Positions 17,240 to 25,317 of a stretch of 64,000 nt of DNA are shown here, one piece after another; the stretch's first letter is position 1, and each line of letters begins with the position of its first letter. This DNA is from CAVQKZ01 sp963837325 (GTDB lineage: Bacteria > Actinomycetota > Actinomycetes > Mycobacteriales > Jatrophihabitantaceae). Location: contig CAWIMV010000001.1 of assembly GCA_963837325.1 (NCBI GenBank), positions 1,798,001-1,862,000 of the forward strand. Direction: 5' to 3'. The position numbers and the translations under genes are program-made. The notes below the pieces were generated by a model. The model was not told the DNA's origin. It worked only from the letters and a program-made list of their open reading frames with translations, and did no database searches.

Positions 17240-17917
17240 GTGGCGGTCACCGACGAAGCCATCGAGAAGCTGAAAGACATGATCGTGTCCGGTGCGCTCA
17301 GCCCGGGTGAGCGGTTGCCCCGCGAGGCCGACCTGGCGACGACGCTCGGTCTGTCCCGAAGCTCACTTCGCGAAGCGGTACGCGCGCTGTCGCTCGTGCG
17401 CATTCTCGACGTGCGCCAGGGCGACGGCACCTACGTCTCCAGCCTCGCGTCAGACTCCCTGCTCGAAGCGCTGAACTTCATCGTGGAGTTCCACCGCGAC
17501 GCGTCAGTGCTGGAACTGCTCGAAGTGCGGCGCATCCTCGAGCCGGCCGCCAGTGCCCGGGCCGCGACCAAGATTTCGGCTGCCGCCGTGGATGAGCTCG
17601 CGGAGATCCTCGCCCGGGCCAGCGCACAATCATCCGTCGAAGAATTGGTGCGCGCCGACGTCCAGTTCCACCGCGCCATCGCCGTCGCCGCGGGCAACAG
17701 CGTGCTGGCATCGTTGATCGAGTCGCTGTCTGGCCCGACGCAGCGCGCCCGGGTGTGGCGCGGGATCACTCAAGAGGGGGCGTTACAGCGCACGCTCGAC
17801 GAACACCACGCGATCTTCGATGCGATCTCCCGGCGCGACCCCGAGATGGCGCGCACGTGGGCGACAGTACACATCGCGGGCGTCGAGGACTGGCTGCGCA
17901 GCACGCTCACCGACTGA
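17240..17917 (+). CDS. GntR/FadR-family regulator of the L-fucose operon
   Basis: A protein of about 225 aa with an N-terminal GntR winged helix (EAIEKLKDMIVSGALSPGER, then SRSSLREAVRAL as recognition helix) and a C-terminal FCD domain with its metal-binding pattern (VQFHRAIA, and later HHAIFDAI and THIAG-type His). GTG at 17240 is preferred since GGAGG lies 5 bases upstream; ATG at 17222 in the same frame has a poor site. Divergent placement from the dehydratase suggests it represses the fucose operon. The 228-bp gap holds two GTAC-centred elements near 17040 and 17110 that could be operator halves; I could not confirm a site. Confidence 0.88.
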   Translation: MAVTDEAIEKLKDMIVSGALSPGERLPREADLATTLGLSRSSLREAVRALSLVRILDVRQGDGTYVSSLASDSLLEALNFIVEFHRDASVLELLEVRRILEPAASARAATKISAAAVDELAEILARASAQSSVEELVRADVQFHRAIAVAAGNSVLASLIESLSGPTQRARVWRGITQEGALQRTLDEHHAIFDAISRRDPEMARTWATVHIAGVEDWLRSTLTD

Positions 17918-17975
17918 GTCAAACCGTGCGCCGGCACACCGTCTTGTCACCGGCGAGCTGCGATATTCTGCCTGC

Positions 17976-18596
17976 GTGTCTGCCGGCACCAAGCCCTACC
18001 ACCACGGGCAGCTGCGCCGGGCAGTGCTCGACGCCGCGGTCAAGGAGGTCGAGGCGGTCGGCGCGGCCGGCGTGAGCATGCGCGAGATCGCGCGCCGCGC
18101 TGGCGTCTCGCACGCCGCGCCGGCCCATCACTTCGGTAGCAAAGCCGGTATCTTCACCGCCATCGCCACCGAGGGTTTCCGGCTTGCGGCCGAGGCGATC
18201 GGGCCGCGAGCGGCCGGGCCCAACGGCTTGCTCGATGCTGGCGTTGCCTACGCCGCGTTCGCGCTGGCGCACCCCGGCCACTTCGAGGTCATGTTCCAAC
18301 CCCAGCTGTATCAGCGCGACGATCCCGGGCTCGTTGCCTGCCGCAACGCCGTCCACGACATCCTCTACCGCAGTGCCCGCGCTCTCGTGGGGGCCGACGC
18401 CGACGAGGACCTGTCCGGGCTGGTTGTTGCCGGATGGTCGCTCGCCCATGGCTTGGCCAATCTCTGGCTCAACGCCGACCTCGCCGACCGACTGGGGCCC
18501 GACCCGGCCGATATCACCCCGGCGCTGCGCCGCGGGCTGGTCACCCTCGGCGAGTGCGTGCGCCGGCAGTCCGAAGCCGCCGAACGGGCGGGCTGA
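17976..18596 (+). CDS. TetR-family regulator with WHG (TetR_C_33) ligand domain
   Basis: A 206-aa protein. The N-terminal HTH shows REIARRAGVSHAAPAHHF-type recognition helix, with HHF in place of the common YRHF. The C-terminal half contains AGWSLAHGLANLWL, the WHG signature of the TetR_C_33 group. GTG at 17976 is the probable start (SAGTKPYHHGQLRRAV follows), 58 bases after the GntR stop. Target genes are not evident: the convergent arabinanase gene is next. Ligands of this group include fatty-acyl and other hydrophobic molecules, but nothing here identifies one. Confidence 0.85.
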   Translation: MSAGTKPYHHGQLRRAVLDAAVKEVEAVGAAGVSMREIARRAGVSHAAPAHHFGSKAGIFTAIATEGFRLAAEAIGPRAAGPNGLLDAGVAYAAFALAHPGHFEVMFQPQLYQRDDPGLVACRNAVHDILYRSARALVGADADEDLSGLVVAGWSLAHGLANLWLNADLADRLGPDPADITPALRRGLVTLGECVRRQSEAAERAG

Positions 18597-18602
18597 GCCG
18601 GA

Positions 18603-19634
18603 TCAGGCCAGGTGCGGCCAGCCGGCCCGGTCGAACACGAGATCGTTGAGGGCCAGATGCGGCGTTCCCGCGTTCGTCCCGTCGTAGTAGTGATAGATCA
18701 GCTGCCAGCCGGCGCGCTCCGGGACCACACTCTGACCGCCGGGTCCGATGATCTGGTCGTGCGTGCCGAGCACCTGCGTGCCGCCCCCTTCGAGCATCGG
18801 CCGGCCGGAGCGATCGACGAACGGGCCTGATGGCGCGCGCGAGCGCCCGACCATGATTCGGTAGCTGCTCTCCATCCCCCGGCAGCAGTAGTCGAACGAG
18901 ACGAACAGGTAGTACCAGCCGGCGTGCTCGACGAGGGACGGGGCTTCCACAGCGTGGGTCGGATGGTCCGGGCGCGAAGCGACCACGCGTGGCGAGGGGT
19001 TCGCCGCCGGTTTGCCAGTGCGCGGGTCGAGAGGCAGCTGTGCGATGCCTGACCAGAACGATCCGAATGTCAGCCACCACCGTCCGGAATGGTCGACGAA
19101 CAGGTTGGGGTCGATCGCATTGATGTCGTCGCCGGTCTTCGTGGCATAGACCAGGCCGCGGTCGGTCCAGGTGCCAGGCGCGGCAGTTCGGCTGGTCGCC
19201 AGCCCGATCGCCGAGTTGTTCGAGCCGAAGGAGGACACCGCGTAGTACATCCAGTACGTCGTGCCGTGGCGCGAGACGTCCGGCGCCCAGATCTCCATCG
19301 GATCGCGGGCGTATTGCGCGGCCAGCGCCGTGCCGTGTGGGAACGCCGGGCCGACACGGGTGAAGTGCCGCAGGTCGGACGAGACCCGTACCTGCACGCC
19401 GTCGTGCGTCGAGAAGACGTACCAGCGGCCGTCGGCGCCACGCACCATCGAAGGATCGTGAGCGACGAGGTCGGCGCCGCTGGCCGGCTGCGGGTCCGGA
19501 TAGCCGTCATGGATGATCCGTACGGCCGGCTGGTGGTGCGAGCGGCTGACCGAAGCGGTGGGATTGAACTCGACGGCGACGGCCGGGACAGCCGCGGCAC
19601 TGGCAACGGCCAGGATGCTGATCAGTCTGCGCAT
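18603..19634 (-). CDS. Secreted GH43 arabinanase-type glycoside hydrolase
   Basis: A 343-aa protein with a Sec signal (MRRLISILAVASAAAVPAVA) and a five-bladed GH43 propeller. VAHDPSMVR carries the catalytic base Asp, AIDPNLFVD the pKa-modulating Asp, and VEAPSLVEH the catalytic acid Glu; FGSFWSGI and SFDYCCRG are typical of endo-1,5-alpha-L-arabinanases. It would cleave arabinan outside the cell. ATG at 19634 is chosen by the signal peptide; the upstream frame is not signal-like. A perfect 20-bp palindrome of LacI type lies 17 bases before the start. Confidence 0.88.
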   Translation of the reverse strand: MRRLISILAVASAAAVPAVAVEFNPTASVSRSHHQPAVRIIHDGYPDPQPASGADLVAHDPSMVRGADGRWYVFSTHDGVQVRVSSDLRHFTRVGPAFPHGTALAAQYARDPMEIWAPDVSRHGTTYWMYYAVSSFGSNNSAIGLATSRTAAPGTWTDRGLVYATKTGDDINAIDPNLFVDHSGRWWLTFGSFWSGIAQLPLDPRTGKPAANPSPRVVASRPDHPTHAVEAPSLVEHAGWYYLFVSFDYCCRGMESSYRIMVGRSRAPSGPFVDRSGRPMLEGGGTQVLGTHDQIIGPGGQSVVPERAGWQLIYHYYDGTNAGTPHLALNDLVFDRAGWPHLA

Positions 19635-19650
19635 GGGACAAATCCTTACA

Positions 19651-19670
19651 TTCCGAAACCGATTTCGGAA
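19651..19670. promoter_or_regulatory. LacI-type operator upstream of the arabinanase gene
   Basis: TTCCGAAACCGATTTCGGAA has 8-bp perfect arms (TTCCGAAA/TTTCGGAA) around CCGA. CGAAAnCGnTTTCG-type sites are common for LacI-family sugar repressors in Actinobacteria. It lies 17 bases upstream of the start codon and would block transcription. No LacI-family gene is in the window, so the regulator must be encoded elsewhere. Confidence 0.75.
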
Positions 19671-19693
19671 GCGCCCGTCCCAGCGCGGACTCG

Positions 19694-20224
19694 CTACCCG
19701 AGCATGGTGGTAACGGGCTCGAGCAGCCGATGCGGGGCGGACAGCGCCTGGCTGACCAGGTCGTCGCGTGCGAGTGAACCCGTCGTGCGCGGTCGGGGAT
19801 TCAGAATCAGCTGCTCCGGGTCCGGCTCGGCGCCGCACGACGCGCAAGCGCCATCGCCGCCCACCGTGCCTCCGCAGCCGGCGTGGGTGAACTGCCGGCG
19901 CCGGTCGTCGGGGACGTAGTACTCATTTCCCCACGACAGCAGCGCGCGGATGGTCGGCCAGAGCCGCTGCCCCTTGGCGGTGAGCGAGTACTCGTCGCGG
20001 CCGCTCGGCGCGACCGTGCGCTCCAGGATCTCGTGATCGACCAAGAGGTTCAGCCGCTCGCTCAGCACCGCGCGAGGGATGTCGAGGTGGTCGCGGAAGT
20101 CACTGAACCGGGTGACGCCGTAGAAGGCGTCCCGCACGATCAGCAATGTCCAGCGCTCGCCGACGACCTCCAGGGCGCGGGCCAGCGCGCAATCCTGTCG
20201 CGCGTACTCACGAGGAAGAGCCAT
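19694..20224 (-). CDS. HxlR-family regulator with C-terminal zinc-ribbon tail
   Basis: A 176-aa protein. The HxlR winged helix is clear: CALARALEVVGERWTLLIVRD at the N-terminus, then RFSDFRDHLDIPRAVLSERL and the wing TVAPSGRDEYSLTAKG. After the DNA-binding domain a tail with CGG and CASCG forms a likely four-cysteine zinc ribbon, seen in a subset of the family. Divergent from an MFS gene with two matching operators between them, so it probably represses both its own gene and the transporter. Confidence 0.88.
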   Translation of the reverse strand: MALPREYARQDCALARALEVVGERWTLLIVRDAFYGVTRFSDFRDHLDIPRAVLSERLNLLVDHEILERTVAPSGRDEYSLTAKGQRLWPTIRALLSWGNEYYVPDDRRRQFTHAGCGGTVGGDGACASCGAEPDPEQLILNPRPRTTGSLARDDLVSQALSAPHRLLEPVTTMLG

Positions 20225-20245
20225 GTCCCCATTATTGCACTTGAA

Positions 20246-20260
20246 GTTCGGTGACTGAAC
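20246..20260. promoter_or_regulatory. Operator 1 of the HxlR/MFS intergenic region
   Basis: GTTCGGTGACTGAAC is an inverted repeat GTTCA-N5-TGAAC with one mismatch. The identity with site 2 extends outward (GAAGTTC...CTGAACC). It lies just upstream of the HxlR start and next to a CTATAG hexamer usable as a -10 element for the MFS gene. Confidence 0.65.
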
Positions 20261-20280
20261 CTATAGCGTGCACTACGGAA

Positions 20281-20295
20281 GTTCATTCACTGAAC
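20281..20295. promoter_or_regulatory. Operator 2 of the HxlR/MFS intergenic region
   Basis: GTTCATTCACTGAAC is a perfect GTTCA-N5-TGAAC inverted repeat. It is 35 bases from site 1, close to three helical turns plus a half, and 17 bases before the MFS start codon. Two copies in the short divergent region of an HxlR gene and a transporter gene point to HxlR binding. Confidence 0.65.
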
Positions 20296-20311
20296 CATCA
20301 GGGGATCATCG

Positions 20312-21556
20312 ATGTCGGCTCACGCCACCCTCGCTCACCGGCAAGACGGACCGGCACCGGCTCTCGACTTCGCCCGGGGCCGCCGGGTGCTGCCGCACCG
20401 GCTCGCTTACCGGCTCGTCGCCGCGGTGATCGGGCTCTGCTTGTTCGCGTCAGTCGTGCCGTCCCCGCTGTATCACGCCTACGCGGTGCGCTGGCACTTC
20501 TCGCCGCTCACCCTCACCCTGATCTTCGCCACTTACGCCTTCGGGGTCCTGGCCGCCCTGCTACTCGCCGGCCGGGTGTCCGACCAGGTCGGCCGGCGGC
20601 CAGTCCTCCTGGCCGCGCTCGCCGGCCTGATGGCGTCCTCAGTTCTGTTCATAGCGGCTGATGGCCCGGCCCTGCTGTTCCTCGCCCGGGGTGTTCAGGG
20701 CGTGGCCACCGGCTTGGCCCTGAGTGCAGCCAGCGCCGCGCTGCTCGACCTGCATCCCAAGCGCGACACGGCGAGCGTGGGCCTGGCCAATGGTGTGGCC
20801 AGCAGCGTTGGTCTCGGTCTGGGCACCCTCGTCTCGTCGGCACTGGTGCAACTCGGGACGGCGCCCCGAGTTGTGCCGTACCTGTTCCTGCTCGCGCTGT
20901 TCGCCGCCGCCTTCGTCGGCGCGTACTCGATGCCCGAGCCGGTGCGACAGCGCTCACCGTTGCGGCTCAGTCCCCAGCGCCCCAGCGTCCCCGCCGGAAT
21001 CCGCCACCCCTTCTTCCTTGCCGGCCTGGCTGTGCTCGCATCCTGGTCGATCGGTGGGCTCTTCTTCTCACTCGGTGCGACCCTGTCGGCCCAGCTCTTC
21101 CACGCCACCAACGTCGTCGTCGCGTCGACCGGTGCCGTCGTTCTCGGGCTCAGCGCCGCGCTGTCGCAGGTGCTGTTCCGCCGGGCGGCGCCGTGGCGCG
21201 GCGCCACGGCCGGCTCAGTCGCGCTCGCCGCCGGGACCGTGCTGATCGTCGTGGCCTCCGCGCGCGACTCGGGCCCGACGTTTGTCGCGGGTGCCCTGGT
21301 GGCCGGCGCCGGATTCGGCGTGGCCTTCCTTGGCGGCCTGCGCCAACTCTCGGCCGTGATCCCCAACGAGCACCGAGCCGGCGTCATGTCGGCGTTCTAC
21401 GTCGTGGCCTACGCATCGCTGTCGGTGCCCGCCGTCATTGCCGGCGTGACTGTCACCCACCTCGGCCTCGAGCGGACGTTCGAGACGTTCGGCAGCGTCG
21501 TCGCAGTCATCGCACTGGTCGTGGCGGCCGAAGCCTGGCGCACCCGCCCGATCTAG
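20312..21556 (+). CDS. MFS transporter, 12-helix, AraJ/DHA1-like efflux protein
   Basis: A 414-aa protein with about 12 hydrophobic helices; the loop after helix 2 reads GRVSDQVGRRPVLL, the MFS signature. The start ATG at 20312 has AGGGG upstream. Its pairing with a divergent HxlR regulator suggests export of a toxic or signalling compound. The stop overlaps the stop of the convergent livF gene by 3-4 bases. Substrate unknown. Confidence 0.85.
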   Translation: MSAHATLAHRQDGPAPALDFARGRRVLPHRLAYRLVAAVIGLCLFASVVPSPLYHAYAVRWHFSPLTLTLIFATYAFGVLAALLLAGRVSDQVGRRPVLLAALAGLMASSVLFIAADGPALLFLARGVQGVATGLALSAASAALLDLHPKRDTASVGLANGVASSVGLGLGTLVSSALVQLGTAPRVVPYLFLLALFAAAFVGAYSMPEPVRQRSPLRLSPQRPSVPAGIRHPFFLAGLAVLASWSIGGLFFSLGATLSAQLFHATNVVVASTGAVVLGLSAALSQVLFRRAAPWRGATAGSVALAAGTVLIVVASARDSGPTFVAGALVAGAGFGVAFLGGLRQLSAVIPNEHRAGVMSAFYVVAYASLSVPAVIAGVTVTHLGLERTFETFGSVVAVIALVVAAEAWRTRPI

Positions 21557-22308
21557 CGGGGCGCCCGCTTGGCGTCGGCTGCGACCCGCTCGGTGGGCTC
21601 GACGCCGAGGAATCGACGCTGTGCGTTTTCGTCAGCCAGCAGCTCCGACGACGACATCTCGACGGCGACTTCTCCGCCGACGATCACGAGCAGTCGCTGG
21701 GCGACGGCCGCGGCCATCGCCAGGTTCTGCTCGATCAGCAGGAGCGTGACACCCTCGTCGACCAACGTTCGGCAGGTCTGCGTGAGCTGCTCGACGATTG
21801 CCGGCGCCAAGCCTTCGGAGGGCTCGTCCATCAGAAGCAATTTCGGATTGGTGAGCAGGGCCCGACCGATTGCCAGCATCTGCTGCTCGCCGCCAGAGAG
21901 CAGGGCGGCGCTCACCTTCTTGCGCTCGGCCAGCCGGGGGTACAGGTCGTACACGTCGTCGATCGACCACCTCCCGCGCTTCACCAGGGATCGGTTGATC
22001 ATGCGCAGGTGCTCGTCGGTGGTCAGCGAAGGGAAGATGCGACGCCCTTGTGGCACGTAGGCGATCCCGGCCCGGCAGATCTGGTACGACGGTCGGCCGA
22101 GGATCTCCTGTCCGTGGAACCGGACCGACCCCCGCGCTCGCGGCGGCGTCAACCCCATGACCGCTTTGCACAGCGTGGACTTGCCCATGCCGTTGCGGCC
22201 GACCACGGCAGTTGTCTCGTCACCGATCTCACAGGAGAGGTTCTGCAAGACATGCGCGGCGCCGTAGTACGCGTTCAGCGCCTCGACCTGCAACACGGGC
22301 TCAGACAT
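21553..22308 (-). CDS. livF: Branched-chain-amino-acid-type ABC transporter ATPase LivF
   Basis: A 251-aa ABC ATPase of the LivF type: Walker A GRNGMGKST, signature LSGGEQQMLAIGRALL, Walker B LLLMDEPSEGLAP, and the conserved YVPQGRRIFPSLT. It starts 8 bases before the end of livG, so the two are translationally coupled. With LivG, M, H and the receptor at 28898 it forms an importer. In Actinobacteria such systems also carry aromatics and other acids, and the operator found upstream of livH links it to the neighbouring catabolic regulon. Confidence 0.9.
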   Translation of the reverse strand: MSEPVLQVEALNAYYGAAHVLQNLSCEIGDETTAVVGRNGMGKSTLCKAVMGLTPPRARGSVRFHGQEILGRPSYQICRAGIAYVPQGRRIFPSLTTDEHLRMINRSLVKRGRWSIDDVYDLYPRLAERKKVSAALLSGGEQQMLAIGRALLTNPKLLLMDEPSEGLAPAIVEQLTQTCRTLVDEGVTLLLIEQNLAMAAAVAQRLLVIVGGEVAVEMSSSELLADENAQRRFLGVEPTERVAADAKRAPR

Positions 22309-23053
22309 TGGCGGCCCGGCCCAGGTAGAGATCGTGGACGCGCTGGTCGGCGCGGATTTCCTCAGGTGTTCCCTCCACGATCACCGCACCCTCGTGCATC
22401 ATCGTGACGAATTCGGCAACGGTGAGCGCCACGTCCATGTCGTGCTCGATGAGCAGCACGGTGACGTCGCGATCCAGGTCGAGCAGCAGCGAGGTCAGCA
22501 ATTGCCGCTCGGAGCGCGACAGGCCGGCGGCCGGTTCGTCGAGGAGCAGCAAGCGAGGCTGCGCCACCAGCGCCAGTCCGATTTCGAGTTGACGCCGCTC
22601 ACCGTGGGACAGGTCTCCCGCGAGGGTCGACAGGCGCCCGCTGAGACCGATGCTGGCCGCGGCCTCGGCGCCACGCTCGCGGGCGGCCCTGTCCCGGCCC
22701 GTGCGGACGAGACGAAATCGGCCACCGTCGACGCCGACGGCGGCGAGGTACAGGTTGTCGGCAACCGAGAGGCCGCCGAGCAGCCGTGAGGTCTGGAAGG
22801 TCCGCGACAAGCCCATCCGGGTGCGCTGCCGGGCCCCGAGCAGGGTCACGTCACGGTCGAACAGTTCAATCCGGCCGGACGTCGGGTTGTCGGCACCGGC
22901 GATCAGGTTGAACAGCGTGGACTTTCCCGCGCCGTTCGCGCCGAGGACTGCCCTGCGCTCCCCTGCCCGGACGTCGAGGTTGACGTCGCGAACGGCATGC
23001 ACACCGCCGAAACGACGGGACACACCCTGGACCCGAAGGATGGCGTCGGTCAT
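22301..23053 (-). CDS. livG: Branched-chain-amino-acid-type ABC transporter ATPase LivG
   Basis: A 250-aa ABC ATPase: Walker A GANGAGKST, SRTFQTSRLLGGLSVADN (the LivG lid region), signature LSHGERRQLEIGLAL and Walker B LLLLDEPAAGLS. GLSRSE replaces the usual GMNPxE after Walker B. ATG at 23053 overlaps the livM stop as ATGA; the frame is open upstream but out of register with the family. Partner of LivF in the heterodimeric ATPase. Confidence 0.9.
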   Translation of the reverse strand: MTDAILRVQGVSRRFGGVHAVRDVNLDVRAGERRAVLGANGAGKSTLFNLIAGADNPTSGRIELFDRDVTLLGARQRTRMGLSRTFQTSRLLGGLSVADNLYLAAVGVDGGRFRLVRTGRDRAARERGAEAAASIGLSGRLSTLAGDLSHGERRQLEIGLALVAQPRLLLLDEPAAGLSRSERQLLTSLLLDLDRDVTVLLIEHDMDVALTVAEFVTMMHEGAVIVEGTPEEIRADQRVHDLYLGRAANV

Positions 23054-24063
23054 GCCGATTGCCGTTCCGAGACCCGCGCCGGCGCGGTGCCCACCGGACT
23101 CGGGCGCCCGAGAAGTTGCTTGCGCAGCCAGTCCGCGGTCATGGTGAGCAGACCCACGATGCCCCCGGGGGATACGAGCAGGATGACGAGGAAGATCACC
23201 CCGAGCCAGGTGGTGAAGCGATCGGTCCAGCCGCGAACGTAGGTGTCGCACACGGTGTACACCAGTGCGCCGATCCAGGCGCCTTCGAGCCGATTGAGAC
23301 CACCGATGACTGCGGCGGTCAGGACGAGGATGGCGACGGCCAGCGATACCGAGTCAGCCGACATGCGGGTGTTGGACCAGGCGGCCAGTACGCCACCGAT
23401 GCCGGCTATCGGAGCGGCCACCGCGAAGCCCAGGGTTCGGTGCAGACGCACGTTGTAACCGAGCGCGGCCATCCGGATCGGATCGTCGCGCACACCCTGC
23501 ATCGCGAGGCCGAACGCGGTGCGGGTCAGATAGCGCAGCGCCAGGTAGATGGCGACCGACACGGCGAGCAGGAAGTAGTACATCCGGGTCGGATGCAGGA
23601 CCGGGTCGCCGAGCACTGCGGGTGGACGGGCTCGGTTGATGCCCTCATGGGCGCCGAATGTCGTCACGGCGGCGAAGTAGAAGTACGTGATCTCGGCGAA
23701 GGCCAGCGTGATCACGAGGAAGTAGATGCCCTCGCTGCCGCTCGCGATAGCGCCGAAGAGCAGGCCCACCACCGTGGCCATGACCACGCCGGCAAGTGCC
23801 GCCGCCCAGCCGTTCCAGCCTTGGTCAACCGCCAGCTTGGCCGCGATCAGGCCCGCCACCCCGAACAACGCCGTCTGGGCCAGCGAGACCATGCCGCCGT
23901 AGCCCGACAGGAACGTGAGACTGATCGCCGCAATACCCAACGTCAGCGAGGTGAGGCCCACCTGGCTGGTGAAGAACGTCGAGAACAGCACCGGCACCAG
24001 CACGACCACGACCAGCGCAGCGAGCAGCACCGCCCGCGTCCCCAACGACCAGACCCGGATCAT
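23050..24063 (-). CDS. livM: Branched-chain-amino-acid-type ABC permease LivM
   Basis: A 337-aa membrane protein with about nine to ten helices. The stretch GINRARPPAVLG and the EAA-like region around GLNRLEGAWIGALVYT are typical of LivM. It ends in a short cytoplasmic tail. It overlaps livH (ATGA) and livG (ATGA), so livHMGF form one tightly coupled operon transcribed from the regulated promoter near 25120. Confidence 0.9.
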   Translation of the reverse strand: MIRVWSLGTRAVLLAALVVVVLVPVLFSTFFTSQVGLTSLTLGIAAISLTFLSGYGGMVSLAQTALFGVAGLIAAKLAVDQGWNGWAAALAGVVMATVVGLLFGAIASGSEGIYFLVITLAFAEITYFYFAAVTTFGAHEGINRARPPAVLGDPVLHPTRMYYFLLAVSVAIYLALRYLTRTAFGLAMQGVRDDPIRMAALGYNVRLHRTLGFAVAAPIAGIGGVLAAWSNTRMSADSVSLAVAILVLTAAVIGGLNRLEGAWIGALVYTVCDTYVRGWTDRFTTWLGVIFLVILLVSPGGIVGLLTMTADWLRKQLLGRPSPVGTAPARVSERQSA

Positions 24064-25082
24064 CGGACGCTGCCGAAGAGCCCGGTGGGACGTACGGCCA
24101 GCACAACGGCCAGGAGCACGAAGGTGAGCAGGGCCGAGAGATTGGAGTAGTCCTGCGGCAGATAGGCGCTGGAGTACTGGTCGACGAGGCCGAGGAGCAG
24201 CGCACCGAGTGCCGCGCCCCCGAGGCTGCCCATGCCGCCCACGATCACCACGACCAGCGCGCTGACCAGGAACGTCTGATCCTGACCCGGGGCCAGCGAG
24301 AGCGACGTTCCGGCGAACACCCCGCCCAGGCCGGCAAGCGCTGACCCGGCAAAGAACGCGATCGCGAAGACCCGCTGGACGTTTACGCCCATGGCCGAGC
24401 TCATCGCCGTGTCGTCGACACCGGCTCGCACCACCATGCCGACCCGGGTGCGCTTGATGACGAACCAGAACAAGGCGCCGACGATGACGGCCGCGACGAT
24501 GATCGCGAACCGGAATGCGGGATAGGACAGGTGATAGATGCCGAGACTGAGGGGATCGGCCAGGAACCCCGGCGGCGCGAGCGTGGTGGGGGTGGCCCCG
24601 AAGTGCGCGAGCAGCTGGTCACCGAGGATCAGCGACGCCGCGATCGTGAGCAGCGCCTGCCGCAGGTCCTGGCCCTGGTTCCACCTCAGGAACAGCTGGT
24701 GCATCAGCAGGCCGGCCGCCCCCGTGGCGAGCATGGCCAGGCCAGCGGCGAGTGCCCACGGCATGCCGTCGCCGGTGAACTCCAGGGCGAGATAGCCACC
24801 GAGCAGGAACAGTCCGCCGTGGGCGAGGTTGGTCACCCGCAGCAGCCCGAAGATGAGCGTCAGCCCGCTGGCGGTAATGAAGTACAGCCCGGCCAGACTC
24901 AGCCCGTTCAAGGTCACCAGCACGAAGGTGGGGACATTGCCGCGGTCACCCAGCCCGGAACTGAACGCCTGCCACAGGACCCCGAGCAAACCGAGCGCAC
25001 CAACCAGGAGCGCGAACGCCGGGGCTAGGGCAGCTCGCAGGCGCGGCGAGAGGCTGCGGCTCGCGAACTGCTGGGACGCCAT
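24060..25082 (-). CDS. livH: Branched-chain-amino-acid-type ABC permease LivH
   Basis: A 340-aa membrane protein with the LivH landmarks NGLSLAGLYFITASGLTLIFG near the N-terminus and GGMGSLGGAALGALLLGL as the EAA loop. It is the first gene of the livHMGF operon. A conserved promoter-operator (TTGACG, TTTAAG and the ATAATC-GATTAG palindrome) precedes it, and it is divergent from the metallo-beta-lactamase-fold gene that has a related operator. Confidence 0.9.
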   Translation of the reverse strand: MASQQFASRSLSPRLRAALAPAFALLVGALGLLGVLWQAFSSGLGDRGNVPTFVLVTLNGLSLAGLYFITASGLTLIFGLLRVTNLAHGGLFLLGGYLALEFTGDGMPWALAAGLAMLATGAAGLLMHQLFLRWNQGQDLRQALLTIAASLILGDQLLAHFGATPTTLAPPGFLADPLSLGIYHLSYPAFRFAIIVAAVIVGALFWFVIKRTRVGMVVRAGVDDTAMSSAMGVNVQRVFAIAFFAGSALAGLGGVFAGTSLSLAPGQDQTFLVSALVVVIVGGMGSLGGAALGALLLGLVDQYSSAYLPQDYSNLSALLTFVLLAVVLAVRPTGLFGSVR

Positions 25083-25108
25083 GCGCCGGCCCTTTCCGGG
25101 TTCAACCG

Positions 25109-25155
25109 ATAATCGATTAGGCTCGACTTAAACACACCGGCTGGAGAGCCGTCAA
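25109..25155 (-). promoter_or_regulatory. livHMGF promoter with regulon operator
   Basis: On the minus strand TTGACG (25155-25150), 17 bases, then TTTAAG (25132-25127) form a sigma-70-type promoter. The 12-bp palindrome ATAATC-GATTAG at 25109-25120 starts about where transcription should begin. The same palindrome recurs at four other promoters in the region. Confidence 0.7.
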
Positions 25156-25170
25156 GGCATCCGCGAGCGG

Positions 25171-25200
25171 TTGACAAAGAGTGCATCGAGAATCGATTAT
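25171..25200 (+). promoter_or_regulatory. Promoter and operator of the MBL-fold/SDR operon
   Basis: TTGACA at 25171-25176, an 18-bp spacer and GATTAT at 25195-25200 make a near-consensus promoter. The palindrome AGAATC-GATTAT (25189-25200) covers the -10 hexamer, so a repressor bound here would exclude RNA polymerase. An about 110-base leader precedes the start codon at 25318. Confidence 0.7.
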
Positions 25201-25317
25201 GTGTCTACCGGAGCCGTTCCGCCCGGGAAACCGGCACCGGCCGGCAGACCGGCGCGGCCTACCCGGTTTGTTCCGCGAGCGCCGAACCCGTCGCCCAATA
25301 CGCCTGGAGGGACCGCC

